From contig JAVXUO010001558.1 of assembly GCA_033065855.1 (NCBI GenBank), forward strand, positions 1 through 64,000: a DNA stretch of 64,000 nt. Reading direction: 5' to 3'. This stretch comes from Escallonia rubra (Eukaryota; Streptophyta; Magnoliopsida; Escalloniales; Escalloniaceae). Shown here one piece after another: positions 11,973-24,491 of the stretch; the stretch's first letter is position 1, and the number at the start of each line of letters is the position of its first letter. Made by a program: the position numbers and the translations under genes. Below the pieces are notes generated by a model that did no database searches, was not told the DNA's origin, and was given only the letters and a program-made list of their open reading frames with translations.

Positions 11973-12850
11973 TGTGTGTTGGTGTGTGTTGGTGTATGCG
12001 CGCGCAGTACCTCTAAAAATATGAATCTTATTAATTATTTTTGGACGATTATGACTTCCATTAATTACATTCTTATTCATCTTTTATTAATCATTTTAAA
12101 ATTTTGATGAAATTAAAATAATATTAGATAATGAATCTATTCTATACATTGAAAATGAAAAGTGTGATGAGAAATAAAAACATAACCAAAAAATTGCTTT
12201 ATTATTTTCTTTTAATTTAGTTAAAATAAAATAAATATTAGATATTAAACTGGTTAATGAGAACTGTAATTTTCTTTCTTCATTTTAGGTTAACAAACAA
12301 TTAACCAATTGAAAAACTGAAAAACAAAAACAAAATAAAGAAACTGAAATACGTGAAAAATTAATTAAGAGACAAAATTTTTTTAGGAAAACAAAAAATA
12401 GGGTTAAATATGCATAAACAAAAAACAAGGCTCAAATATGGTGCAAATTTGAATTGAAAATATGTTCGGTTATTATGGTTAAAGACCGGGTGTTTTGCGT
12501 TTCTTATTGACAAAACGCAAAGAACCTGGTCATGAAAATTACAAATCTTAACCATGAACCAATTTAATAATTTACAAAAACAAAGAAGTAGATTCATTTT
12601 TTTAATTTGTCTATTTGCTTTTATTTTCAATATTACTATCAAATATTTCTTCAATCCAAAGCTTATAAATAATATTTTTAAACATTAAATTGATTACAAT
12701 TGCGATCGTCAAATATATATTTTTTCTAAAAAAGTCACAAAAATAAGAACATAATTGAATTACATTATTTTTTATCTAAAAAAAATAATATTATTACCTC
12801 AAATATTTCTTTCGACTATATTCTCGTGCAACGCACGTGCTTTATACTAG
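11624..12850 (+). mobile_element. Non-autonomous Helitron, plus orientation
   Basis: The 5' end is TCTATACTACCTATAAAAG, preceded by A. The 3' end has the hairpin CGTGC-AAC-GCACG a few bases before the terminal CTAG at 12847-12850, which is followed by T. These are the hallmarks of Helitrons (TC start, hairpin, CTRR end, insertion between A and T, no TSD). No Rep/helicase coding is present. A related 5' end occurs in reverse near 32193. Inside there is a (TA)n run. Confidence 0.8.
11915..11969. repeat. (TA)n microsatellite
   Basis: An uninterrupted TA dinucleotide run of about 55 bp, inside the Helitron. Confidence 0.95.
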
Positions 12851-13952
12851 TATATATAAAAAGCTGAAACCTTCGCTTAAAATTGTGACACATAGGATTT
12901 CAGAAGCTCTATAATTACGCCACATCAGACTTTTGGAACTCATTGTTGCTTGCCACATAGGATTGAACTTTCATTCCTAGAGTCTCCTTCTCAAACAAAA
13001 CTCTTCCACACACACATCAGCAACCAAGCAAGCAACTCCCTGCCTAGAGTTCTATCCAAGAGAGAATCCTCCTTCAAGCCGTTAATCTCCTCTTCCTCCA
13101 TCGACATACCAGATATTGGTTTGAAGCAATTTTAATCAAACCAAATTACCGTCCCGATTCTACTAGATTTTGGTTTATAGCAATTTTAATCAAACAAAAA
13201 ATGCTCCGACTTAACAGAGAAGTCTCCTTCGATCCAGCAATCCTTTCTCCATCCACTGCACCTTTGTGTCTCTATACCAGGTAGCCCTTCTCCTTTAAGC
13301 AAAACATACAATTGCATGCATGAATTGATGTTATGCTTTGTACAGGAGATTTGGAAGTGGATGCTTTACTGAATGGATTGCTCAAAGCAATCGCTACCAG
13401 ATTTTGGTTTGAAGCAATTTTCTTGAATTTGTAATTTTCTAACGCTATGCTTTGTATATTGATGGTAGCTTACGTCCTGGGCATTTCGTGGCACACACGA
13501 AATTCTACCAAGATGTGGCCTTCGTATACTTACAACGCAGCCACCAGATTGAAGGACCTACTCCAGGCCGATGCAGATGGAGTCAGTTTTTCAAGGGATA
13601 GATTTGCAACTTTTCCGTTTCAATGATGTATCAAAAAAAGCCTAGGGGGACAGCAGGCCAGAGTTGCAAAGTGGGGGTCACCACTGCCTCAAAGGATTCC
13701 GTCCAATTCATTAAGTTCCTTTCACTTGCAGCCATATGTGGGTTGGTTTTTACCAGAAAAGTTATCTTATACACTCTCTCCTCCATGTATATAGTAAAAC
13801 AAGATTGTAGAAAGGTCTCAGCATTATGAAACCAATGGTCTAATTGAAAAGCAGCATCCAGTAGCAAATGAATTCCAGATGGAACTCATTAATGAAATTT
13901 TCATGCGTGTGTTTATGTGTTTTAGCAGCTAAGAGTACTATGTTTTGCCCAG
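12851..13952. other. Region before the HMA fragment with a thrice-repeated motif
   Basis: No firm gene. The phrase TTTGGTTTGAAGCAATTTT, or a close variant, occurs near 13118, 13170 and 13405. A short open stretch near 13480-13600 could be coding but I do not recognise it; it might be a lost upstream exon of the HMA-domain gene. Confidence 0.35.
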
Positions 13953-14614
13953 ATAAAGAACAAGCCGCAACAACAAGCTGGAGAACTGAACAATGAAGGA
14001 AACGATGCTGGGAACAAGCAAAACCCGAATGGAGTGATATTGTTAGGAGTCTACACGCACTATGAAGGATGTGCCAAACGTCCGGTCGTCACATGCCTGC
14101 GAGGCTTCGACGGTATATGATGCATATTTTTAGATGTTTTCATTAGCATCCATTGTTGTGTTATTGCCATCGGGATCCTTGAGCGAGGGCCAATTTCACA
14201 TGATCCAGATGCAAATCTAGAGCCTTCGCTGTTCAGTTACTGTTTGATTGCTGATATAGAGGTGTTGAAGTAGTTGAGACCAATACCAAGGCTCATAAGG
14301 TGATCGTGAGGGGCAAAAATCCGGATCCAACCAAGGTTGCAGAAAGGCTCCAAAGGAAGATGGATAAGCACATGGACCTTATCTCCCAGATTCTGCCTAA
14401 AAAAGAAGAGAAGAAGCCAGAGGTCTGTAATTTATATTCACACTACTTCAGGATTGGTAGGCTTCCATGTATACACCAAGTGGTTTCCTGGTCTTGATAT
14501 TTGATATGTTCATTCTGTTTCTGTAGCCAAAGGTGGAGGAAGTTGTGCTTAAAATTTTCTTGCATTGTGACGGTTGTGCCAAGGATATCAAGTACTGCAT
14601 CCACGCGATGGAAG
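13953..14614 (+). pseudogene. Partial heavy-metal-associated (HMA) domain protein
   Basis: Three exon-like blocks with matching phases: 13953-14112, 14262-14422 and 14527-14614. The first two make an HMA fold with GVYTHYEGCAKR, GFDGVEVVETNTKAHKV, VIVRGKNPDP and a Lys/Glu-rich linker. The third starts a second HMA domain with VVLKIFLHCDGCAKDIKY. In plant two-HMA proteins (HPP/HIPP class) the metal loop is usually M-x-C-x-x-C. Here the first loop has Tyr in place of the first Cys, while the second keeps CDGC. No start codon exon and no continuation after 14614 (second half of domain 2, tail) were found. It is most likely a gene fragment, though distant exons cannot be excluded. Confidence 0.6.
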
Positions 14615-17330
14615 GTACATATATGCTTGATTGTTTTCGTTTATCTCATTTGACCTTTTGTAGATTTTGAGTACTTCCTTTCGTTGCTGCCTCCTGTACA
14701 ATTAACATAAAAGAATACAAATGATATAGATGGCCCTCCTTTGACAAATACCTATAGCTAAACACGTCTGAATTTTTTGTTGATCTGTGGCAGAGTAGTT
14801 GCATTTTTTGCAGTAATGTGTAAGGAAAATCTTAGCAGTGTACTCTATAGGTACAAACATTAGCCCCGAATTTCCTTTCTTTTTCATTTGCATTAGAATA
14901 TTATACATCTATCTTCTTTCGCCTTGCTTGCAGTTATTTTCTTTCTAAAGGCAAGCTGCTGAAATAGGTCCTAATCACCTCTTATTGGCATTAGATGTTG
15001 ACATTTTCATCAGATGATCTAATTGGTGTCCAATGTATCAGCGTAAGGGAAAAAAAAGATTCATTCAAAAAGAGAACAAATCATAAAATCATTTATTCAA
15101 GACTTAGGGGGTCAAAGTTAGATTTAGCTATTTGAAGGATTTTTGCATTGCGTTTGTACTTTTCATGCATGTATCTCCCTACCAAGCTGTTTGACCAGCT
15201 CTCTGATTGCATGACCATTCTGAACTATTTGCCATTGCCATAGTAAAACACCAAATTCTGTACCTTTCCACCAAAAGTTCTAATTAATTCTTCTTATATC
15301 CACCAGTAGCTCATGTCTTCACAACATTTCAGTAAGAGACATTTTGAACACACACCTTTTCTGACATAGTCGTGGATAAGTGAATTTTGAAAAACATTGT
15401 GTACATATACCTCACATTTTCATAAAATTAAATCCACATACATATAGTGAGGTAAATGTAATCTTTAAAGTTATTAAGAAATTTTACTACATTAAGTTAT
15501 TGACTATAAGTAGCATCTTCTGCAAACAATTGATAAGCCAAGACCCAAATGGAGAAAACTGTTTTGGTTGGGTTAATTATTAGCTAGCATCAATTAAGGA
15601 GTACTTTATGAGACATTAGGATTTGGCAAAAAATCAACAACATGGTTTTAATAATACATCCTGAAGAAGGTATTAGTGATTCAGGTCAATTATTATGTAA
15701 ATTATATTCTTTTTTTTTTTTTGTTATTGGCTTCTCAGCATTTCTTTATTGTACATTTCAAATTTTAGTTTGATTCAATATTCCAAAACTGTTTATTCTA
15801 AAACCTTTTATTAGGCATAGTAGGTGTCAAGTAGTATGAGACATTCTAAACATAGTTGCATGAATATAACTGAATATGCTCTCTAATCTATTCTGCTTAT
15901 TATTTGTATAATTTGCAATCCAACTATGAGGTTTTGTATAATTACTCCTATTGATACTATCACGAGTCTTTGTTCTTTTGTCAGTTATATGGAATCTTTA
16001 CCATGAAGCAAACATGAGAAAAAGAATTCTTTTTTGAAATAGTCATGTCTTAATGTATGCATACTATCGTTAGGCAATAAAGACTGAAGCAAACCTAACA
16101 TTTTTGTTAGCAAGAATCTAAGCAAATGTAAGAACATCTTTGGTTAATATTTAACAGCCTAAAGTTTTGCCAAATATGATAACATGGTAACCTATATGAG
16201 CAGATTTTAAATATGATCAAGGGGCGCAAGATGCTTTTCATGGTTATTGGTATTGTTAAGGCAACCTTAGGAGAATATGATGTCAAATTTCTTATAAAGT
16301 TGGTTAATATTAGTTTGTTTATGTCGCATTCTGTAACATTACATAGAATTATCTCATTAGCAATTAGATATTAAGCTAACTAGCATGGAACTACAATTGA
16401 ACATTTAGGTGGTAAGAGATAAGGTGCAAGCGTCAAGTCTCTAGCTTCAAAAACAAAGTAGATGGTAATTAAAAAAAGTTTTAGTCTAGCATTCAGCCTC
16501 TTATTATCAGATTTAAAAAGATTTTGATAGGTTGACAGAAGACACTAACCTGTTATTAGAAAGAAACATGGTAATAGAATTCCTTTGTTGAAAATATATG
16601 CCTGCTTCGGTGTGCATATATATGCAAAAAATATTGGCAAAAGAGAATGCCTCAGAACCTCTTATATTTTGCTTCTCTGCTCCCCATTTGTTGCTTTAGA
16701 ACCATCACACTTTACTATTTATATTTTGGTTTACTGCCTGCTTTCATGGATTAATTTTACTGTATTAAGTCAGATGTTGGGTTCTTAAAACACATTAATC
16801 TGGATTGCGTAAAGGAAAAAGAATGATAAACTCCATTGGTTAAAAGAAATGAGAAATTAGAATGAGGGCTTAAGTATTGTATCAAATGATTGCAACCTTT
16901 GAAAAGCAAACCTATTGACACCTTGATTAAACATTCTACCTTCGGTCGATAGTGTCAATTATGTTCTACCTAATTTTTTTAAGAACATAATGTAAATTAT
17001 GTTCCGAACACAACAATTTTTTTGAATCTCTGGAGACTATTTATCTATTGTACTTAGTTAATCATTGTGTCATTCACTATTAATCTATTAATTGGTATAT
17101 ATTTAATTATAGTATATGTCATATATTTCATTCTAGAACAATAAAAGAAGGCTTAGAATCTTCAAGATATTCAAAATAGAGTAGCATTTTCTCTATTGAC
17201 ATTGCTAAAAGTAGCTTTGGAGAAAATTTTTGGTACGCTTTTTCATGAGTTTGTGGTCTCATACACTAATATTTTAAGTTTAAGACGTTACACTTGATTA
17301 GAACCAATTCTTTTTGAAATTAAATTACAA
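14615..17330. other. Long AT-rich stretch without recognised genes
   Basis: About 2.7 kb with no frame that resembles a known protein, no RNA gene recognised and no clear transposon termini. It could be intron or decayed repeat. Confidence 0.45.
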
Positions 17331-17700
17331 TAGGTAATTGAATTTGATTGAGGAATAAGATCCGATTAGAATAAGTTTGGAGAATAAAAAGAAATATAAA
17401 ATAAATGAGATCTAAGACAACTTTTAACTCTATTACAAACCATACAACTTTTAACGCTAGCAAAACGTGGAGGTAGACGTGATATTGGCAATAAAGGTGC
17501 AATTGATCTGCACATGTGAATAATATTATATTTTTAGTGATAGTGGTGGTTGTGCATGATGTTTTGTAGTTGATTGTGATAGTGTTGTACAACGGAAGTG
17601 GCTGTAGTAGTGGTAGTAACGGCGGCGACTGTAAAGATGGTAGCAGCTATAATGATTGTTGACAATCATGGAGGTTATTTAACGAAAATGGTAGCACGAA
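17331..17700. repeat. Copy of a GGT-rich dispersed repeat
   Basis: Contains GATTAGAATAAGTTTGGAG followed by an AT-rich part and then a run of imperfect GGT/AGT triplets (about 17540-17650). The same kinds of elements recur near 30085-30370 and 30660-30700, so this appears to be a diverged dispersed repeat. Confidence 0.4.
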
Positions 17701-17951
17701 GGTGTTTGTGTGTTAGTGTAAGATAGTGAGACAATTAATGTTGAAAAAAATAACTAGACAAATGGTAAATCAGATTAACCAATGACGATTCTAGGTTTAG
17801 TTCTTCGACAAAACATGCACGTTTTTTTAAAATGTGTCCTAGGACTAGGAACTCTTAATGTTTGCAGTAGAGGAGCTTCTTTGCATATCATTTTTTGGTA
17901 CCCATGTACAATTATCAAAAAGTTCTCTTTGCTAAAGAGGCCGCTTTGAGG

Positions 17952-18440
17952 TTTGAACAATTTCTTACCAGTACGAACCGATCTAAAGAACACATGTAAT
18001 ACTGTACTTCTCATGAAAGAATATATACGGTATGACTATACGATTATGAGGAAAGAGAAAAAAGTGAGACTAAATCTACATCTTTTTTTGCTGAGCCTAC
18101 ACCTTTTTGTCACTAAAAGAGAAAAAAAGGCTTATCATTATATAAAACATGCAAGCATATTTGTTAGAGTGTGGTACACAAAACAATTAATGACAAAATC
18201 ATCATGTGTTGTGAAATTTGACATACATCTTTTTCCTTAACAGTAATTTTGAAGTTTGAACAACTTATTAATGGAATGAACCGATCTAAGAGCACATGTA
18301 ATAACGTACTTCTCTTGAAAGAAAATATTAGGGGTGCTATAGGATATGCGTGGATTTGCCAATATTTTACACAAAAAGAAAGAGAAAAAGGGAAATCTAT
18401 ACCCTTTTTCGCTAAGCCCATACCCTTTGGTCACTAAAAT
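17952..18440 (+). repeat. Diverged tandem duplication of about 290 bp
   Basis: Two copies, about 17952-18120 and 18247-18440. Both contain TTTGAACAA, GAACCGATCTAA, CACATGTAATA, CGTACTTCT or close forms, a GAAAGA-rich run, then a stretch reading roughly CTTTTT-GCT-AGCC-CC-TT-GTCACTAAAA. No coding meaning seen. Confidence 0.55.
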
Positions 18441-18679
18441 AGACAATTAGACCTATCTTTACCTAAAATATGCCAAATATTTTTTACTACTTGGACTTGA
18501 ACTCGTGAAGTTTTTAGTCATGTTAGACTCTGAAATAACCCGTTTCAGTTCATAGAATGCTTTTCACCTTCGAGCGTTTTCACCCCATAATAATAAACAA
18601 GTTTTAAAAGAGTAAGAGACTTACTTGGAAAATTGCTAAGTACTTGGACTTGAACTCGTGAAGTTTATATGGAAAGGTA

Positions 18680-18743
<64 letters not shown>

Positions 18744-19094
18744 TGTAGTAGTAGTTTTAGACGATACAACAGTCTATAATAAAAGTTTGGGCTTAAACGT
18801 TCTCTCAGTTTTACTATAATTTAATAGGCAATATATTAATAATGTATTGGAGAAACTTATGTACCCTTGAGTAATGTCAACTATTCCGTTCAAGATGTAT
18901 AAATGAATTAGCCCATTTGTCTTTAAAAAGAATTACAAAGTATGTTTCTTTGTTTTTTTGGAACTTTGAACTGAGTAAGTTATATTAAATTATGTTATTA
19001 GCACTCAAAACAAATTACATCGCATCCCGTGCAAAAGAAAAACAATAGAAATAGAGCCAATATGCGAGTTGTATGCGAGCATTTTTATTCTTTT
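18441..19094. other. AT-rich gap with a (TA)n microsatellite
   Basis: No gene seen. A TA run of about 59 bp lies at 18682-18740. The phrase ACTTGGACTTGAACTCGTG occurs twice (near 18490 and 18642), a short direct repeat. Confidence 0.6.
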
Positions 19095-20228
19095 TGTAAC
19101 GTCCCGAACCCGAGGGTCTGTACACGTTCTTAAACCAAAACTCAAACACGTCTATAACGAAACTATTATAAAGGTAGAGCTGAGCATCTAAAATACCGCA
19201 AACATAATTATCTAAATCTCAAAAATTTAACTCCAAAAATAATCCAAAACTTATACCATCCCTTCATATTAGCTATCTAAAACCAAAGTCAATACAAAAT
19301 TAACTAACTAATAATTCTTCTAAAGGAATCATAACATCTATGATTCTTAATATCAAACACTAAAGCAATTTCACTGTTGTACTAACATCTCGCCCTTCGT
19401 GCTACTTTTGGCCCAGAAGGGGAAGGAAACGAAAAACAAAGGGGTGAGCACGAATTGCCCTGTAAGAGAGCTTACATACAGAGGGTCAAAAACGAATGCG
19501 AAATTAGAGTTATCGAATATAGTCAATAAATATTAATTTATATAACTCAGCCAAATTTCACAAACGAATAACAAAGGTGATTAAAAGAGGGTTACCAAAA
19601 ACGAATATCAAATTTGAGTTATCGACTAGAACCAACAAATAGGAAGTTAGATAACTCAATCAAAATTCAGAAACAAATAACAAAAGTAATCAAATGAGGG
19701 TTAAATAACCGATAAGCCATATATTAAATATTATTTAACAAAACTTATGATTGTCACATACACAATTGCTTATTATTAACCATCACAAATTATAGTTATA
19801 CCATGTCGAATATCGCAGCCGACATGTCACACAATTGTTTATTGTTAAGCATCACAAATCATGATTATATCATGTCGAATATCGCAGCCGGCATATCACA
19901 TATAAGTCACGATAATCAAAAGTGACTTTTAAATACAAATATCACTCATAAAGTAATTTGATAAATATAACAAATATTCATTCAGAGTTCAAAAATAGTT
20001 ATTTTAGACTAAAACTGAAGAGAACGAAAATATGAATTCAAAGAAACAAAAATCAGATCAATCGAAGACTAGATGGTTGTGATATTGTCAAAAGAAATTT
20101 TTTGGGTGAAACTAAAAGGCTCGAAAATTGAGAGAACAAAAAGAGATCACCAACGACCAAAGGGCCAGCAGAAACGTGACACATGGTAAAGGAGTACACG
20201 GTTGAACCACATCTGGGTAGAGCAAAAT

Positions 20229-20282
<54 letters not shown>

Positions 20283-21016
20283 TATACTATTATAAACTAA
20301 TAATAATAATGTCAAGAACGACAGAACAACGACACATGGCAATTGAAGCTTTAGAAAGCAACATAATTGCGAATGACATCTTCTGATGGTAAAAGAGCAG
20401 AGAATTTTTATAAATTACAAGGGAACCGTTTTTAACGCAAGTTACAAGATAGTAATTTTTTTTATTAATAACGTTAAAAATAAGCATCATGATCAATAAT
20501 AGGCTCAAAGACAAATATATTTTGAAAATCAAATGAAGCAAATAGATTCTTGTGTACAAAACGAAAAGATGGTATAACAACTCTTACTTTAAAGTAGCGA
20601 ATATAACGTCAAAAATCTTCTCTTTATCTTAGATCAATCACCACATTTTTTACTTGAAGATCCAAAAGAATACATTAGCTCTTTTCTCTCCTTGGTCTAA
20701 AAAAAATATAAAAAAATGAAGACTTTCATGTCCTTTTATCTCCTTATATAGTTTGCTAATTTAATTATATTATGACTTGAACTCCTAATTGCTATTGCAA
20801 GTATAATACAACTTAAAGTCCTTTTATCTAAGAAATCTTTTTTTTTTTTGCTTTTAGTATCTAATCTAATCACATTAGTCACTAATAGCATTAAATATTA
20901 ATTTAATTACTAAAAGGACTCCAAACAACTTCTATAATTTTCATTACTTAATTCAAAATCAGAATAAATTTTTAATTATTATTTATACAAGTATTTAAAA
21001 ATTCCAGAGTATTACA
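19095..21016. mobile_element. Solo LTR, 1.92 kb, TSD CTTTT
   Basis: Starts TGTAACGTCCCGAACC and ends GAGTATTACA. The five bases before (19090-19094) and after (21017-21021) are both CTTTT, a perfect target-site duplication. No internal region or second LTR is present, so this fits a solo LTR left by LTR-LTR recombination. The TGTAACG start resembles gypsy LTRs, but the family is not proven. It contains a (TA)n run of about 48 bp near 20234-20281 and no gene. Confidence 0.82.
20234..20281. repeat. (TA)n microsatellite in the solo LTR
   Basis: Continuous TA repeat inside the solo LTR. Confidence 0.95.
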
Positions 21017-21045
21017 CTTTTAGTCTCCAAATCATCTTAAGACAT

Positions 21046-23140
21046 TGATACCAAGGAAAGTGGATTCGCAGTCGACGTGGAGGTGCCACGGGGAATGCAG
21101 TCCGAGTCAGATGTCAAATGTACTGATGTGGGACACAACAAGGGTGGAACAAAGGCAAAGACCAAGGGCTTCCCAGACAGAGCCTGAGGGTGGCAGTGCT
21201 GCGAGAGTGACGACGCAGGGCGAATATACAACGACAGTCACTGTATGATGCTTAGGTCCAGAGTCAAGTCCTGTATGTTTCTCTCTCTACAATTCCAGAG
21301 GATTTGGATTCTAGAGTGAGAAAGTGAAAATGTCAAATAAGAGAGTTCTCTCTGAAATGGAATCAAAAGTCCACTATTTATAGGCAAAAGAATGTATGTG
21401 TCATTAATTGCCACATGGCATCCCCTGGAAGTGACACGTCACCAGGGGGTCCAAAATTATCGGTTCTCCGTTGGACTGTCGGATCACATATTCACCCGGC
21501 CTACTCCTCACAGTGTCACTTTGTCTGTCTAGAAAGACTGGCTCCCGCAGCGTCGATGTTGCCAGAGAACACCCATTAATCTAGCCATTAATCCAAGGCC
21601 CTTGCAGAGTCCCACAGGCCTAGCAGCGGTGGGGAAGACCCGATGACCAACTACCAGGCGGATTAGGCGCGATGCCCTCCGGAGACTTGCTCCCGTCTCG
21701 GAGTGACCTGGGAGTCATAGTCCCCAGGGGTGCTGATGAAGCCCCCACTGCCGGAGCACGTAGGCCAGTCACGCAAACACCCTGGCGGAGATAGTGTCCC
21801 TGAGAAGTCGCCTATTCCACGAGCCGAGGTAACATCCCTGAGGAGCCGTCTACTTGGCGGGCCGATGTCTACTTAGCGGAAAGAGAGTCTTCGTGCTGGA
21901 GCACTTAGAGCTCCCTGGCGGAGGTAGTGTCCCGGAGGAGTCGCCCATCACAACGGGTGAGTCCTTGTGCCGGAGCACTCAGAGCACGTCAAGGTAGCAT
22001 CCCGAAGGAGCCGTTTACCTGACGGGCCGAGGTAGCATCCCGGAAGAGCCGTCTACCTGATGGAAGGGGAGTTGAAAAGCTCCCCAGTAGAGATAGTGTC
22101 CCGGAGGAGTCGCCTATCCCCATGGGCGAGTCCTTATGCCAAAGCACTTGGAGTGCGTCAAGATAGCATCCTGGAAGAGCCGTCTACCTGGCGGAAGGGG
22201 AGTTGAAAATCTCCCTGACAGAGATAGTGTCCCGGAGGAGTCGTCTATCCCCCCGGGTGAGTCCTTGTGCTGGAGCACTCGGAGCACTTCAAGGTAGCAT
22301 CCTGGAGGATCCGTCTACCTGATGGGCCGAGGTAGTATCATGGAGGAGCCATCTACCTGGCGGAAGGGGAGTTGACAAGCTTCCTGGCAGAGATAGTGTC
22401 CTGGAAGAGTCGTGCATCCCTGCGGGATGCTTCACACTCCGGAGAGTGGGTCAAAGCATGTTCCACGACCAAGGCAAGGTGCGCATGGTGTGGTGAAAAG
22501 ATGGACCAACACAAGGTACGTGGTAGTGTGACAGAGAGCCAGGGGGCACGGCTGTATCAGCGGCGGTCGCGGGCGATGAGCTCCGGGAAGTCGGCGCTCG
22601 ACCAAGGGCGATGAGCGCCGTAAAGCCGGCGCGGGGGCGACGGCGACGGGCGTCGTGAACCAGGTTCGCGGGTGACGGTGACGAGCACCGTGAATCCAGT
22701 GCGCGGGAGACGACGGACGTCACGAAGATGACGCATGACCACTGGCGAGCAGCCCCGTGAAGCTGGCTAGCGGGCAATGGTGACTGGAGCCTTGAAGCTG
22801 GCACGTGGGCAACGGGCGCCCAGGCGACCGACGACGAGCATCGCAGAGACGACGCCCAGGCAACGGGCGTCGCGAAGGATGCATGGTCCTTTGAAGAGAA
22901 GTGAAAAAATGGGGTCAACACCTTGAAGGGGAAGGTGGCTGACCCCCCCAAGTTGGCCGACCCTCCTAAGGTGGAAGGCACCCAAAGTTGCTTCACAAAG
23001 GGAAAATGCACGTGACTTGATTATGTGTCGCTTTGACCGGCTTGTGAGCGTTGAAAAGTTCACCGTTGAATGTGCCAACGTGTCATGAATGTTGAGGTCT
23101 CCAGTGGGCCTATAGGTGTAGCCAAGATAGGTTGGGAACA
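21046..23140 (-). repeat. 3' LTR of the gag-only element
   Basis: A 2095-bp LTR. It contains internal tandem units marked by GATAGTGTCC or a close form near 21790, 21922, 22088, 22222 and 22391 (spacing about 130-170 bp), with GGTAGCATCCCGGA-type phrases, then a very GC-rich part with GGCGACGGGCGTCG-type motifs (22560-22870). On the minus strand CCTATAAATAG near 21374-21384 is a good TATA box. Confidence 0.88.
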
Positions 23141-23155
23141 TAAGCCCCCTGCGTG
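23141..23155 (-). other. Polypurine tract of the gag-only element
   Basis: Read on minus: CACGCAGGGGGCTTA directly before the 3' LTR, as expected for plus-strand priming. Confidence 0.7.
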
Positions 23156-24460
23156 TGGTGTGCGTAGAGGGGCGACCCGAGCGGGTGCCTCACGCATAAA
23201 CACTTAACAAGATTTGTGATGTTCTTCGGCTGAAAAGTCATTGACGTCGTCACTACATGACGAAGGTGAAGAGTAGGTGGCTCAAGCCACCCCGTGCACC
23301 ACCTATTGAGGCCTGAGTATGGTTTGGGCGTCGACATAGTAACATGACGATGGGCGCAGGGGCGCGGACGACAGGTGCTGAGCAATGAATGAGAAGGGTA
23401 TGTGGTTCGAGCTGCCTCGCGCACCACCTACGTACGAAAAAAACTGACGTTGGGAGACGTCGCGATGCTGGGCGCGACAAGGGTGTGGTTACGGACGCAA
23501 GCTCACGGTTGAGGCGAGTGTAGCCAAAGTTGCAAAATATATATATAAGTATGGAAAAGAGTAAGGAAATGGGTAAAGGAGTCAAGAAGTGCTACCCCAA
23601 AGCACATGATGTTTAAGTTGTAGTAAAATTGGTATGTTAGTTTTTGGTTTGGTTGGATAGAGAAAAAAAAATGTTAAGTGTTGTGTAGTGAAAGAGGGTG
23701 AGTCTAATGGAATATGAGAAAGAGAAGATGTTGAGTATGAGGGATGTTGTATTTATGAAGTAGTGTAAATAAAATATGTGGTGATGAGAGAGAGACAGAG
23801 AGAGACAAAGGAGACAAATATAACTAAGTATGAATTTTGGGTAGTAGTGAAGGGAGTTAATGAGGGTGAGGGAGAAGAAGAGAAAGAGGGAGGGGGGTTG
23901 GCCGTGAGGGGGGGGGGGGAGTGGATGAGGGGGAAAGGGGGGGGGTCGGCCCCTGTATGAGGGAAAACAAGGGGGTCGGCCGGGTATTTTGATGAGGGGG
24001 AATTGGGTATTTAATATGGGTGTGAGAGAAATAGGAAGAGGGAGAGAGAGAATGGCCGTGTGTGAATTGGGAGGAGAATTGGGATTGGTGAGAGGTGATA
24101 AGTGATGAGAGTTTGAGGGAGAAGAATTAAGGAAAGATAAAGGAAGAGAGTGAGAGAGAGAGAGTAATGATGAGTGGAAAGGAAGAAGAATGAGAGGGAG
24201 TGGGAAAACTCACGTGTGGGAGGTGAGATGGAAAAGTTAATAGGATGGTGAGTGAATGAGGAAAGAGAGAGAATGTGTAAGAAAGAGAGAGAGATGAATG
24301 ATTAATGGGAGAATGAAAGATGGTGAATTAAATGAGGGAGAGATAGAGAGGGAGGGGGGTCGGCCTCGGTGTGTGGGGTGTTGTAAGAAGTGGGTTTATT
24401 AAGTGTCAGGGAAAAAAAGGAAAAGGGAGGATGTGTAAGAGAGATAAAGTATTTAATGTG

Positions 24461-24491
<31 letters not shown>

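Noticed and set aside
22451..23011. 186-codon minus frame in the left LTR
   Set aside because: It is GC-rich LTR repeat sequence, not kept in the matching part of the other LTR.
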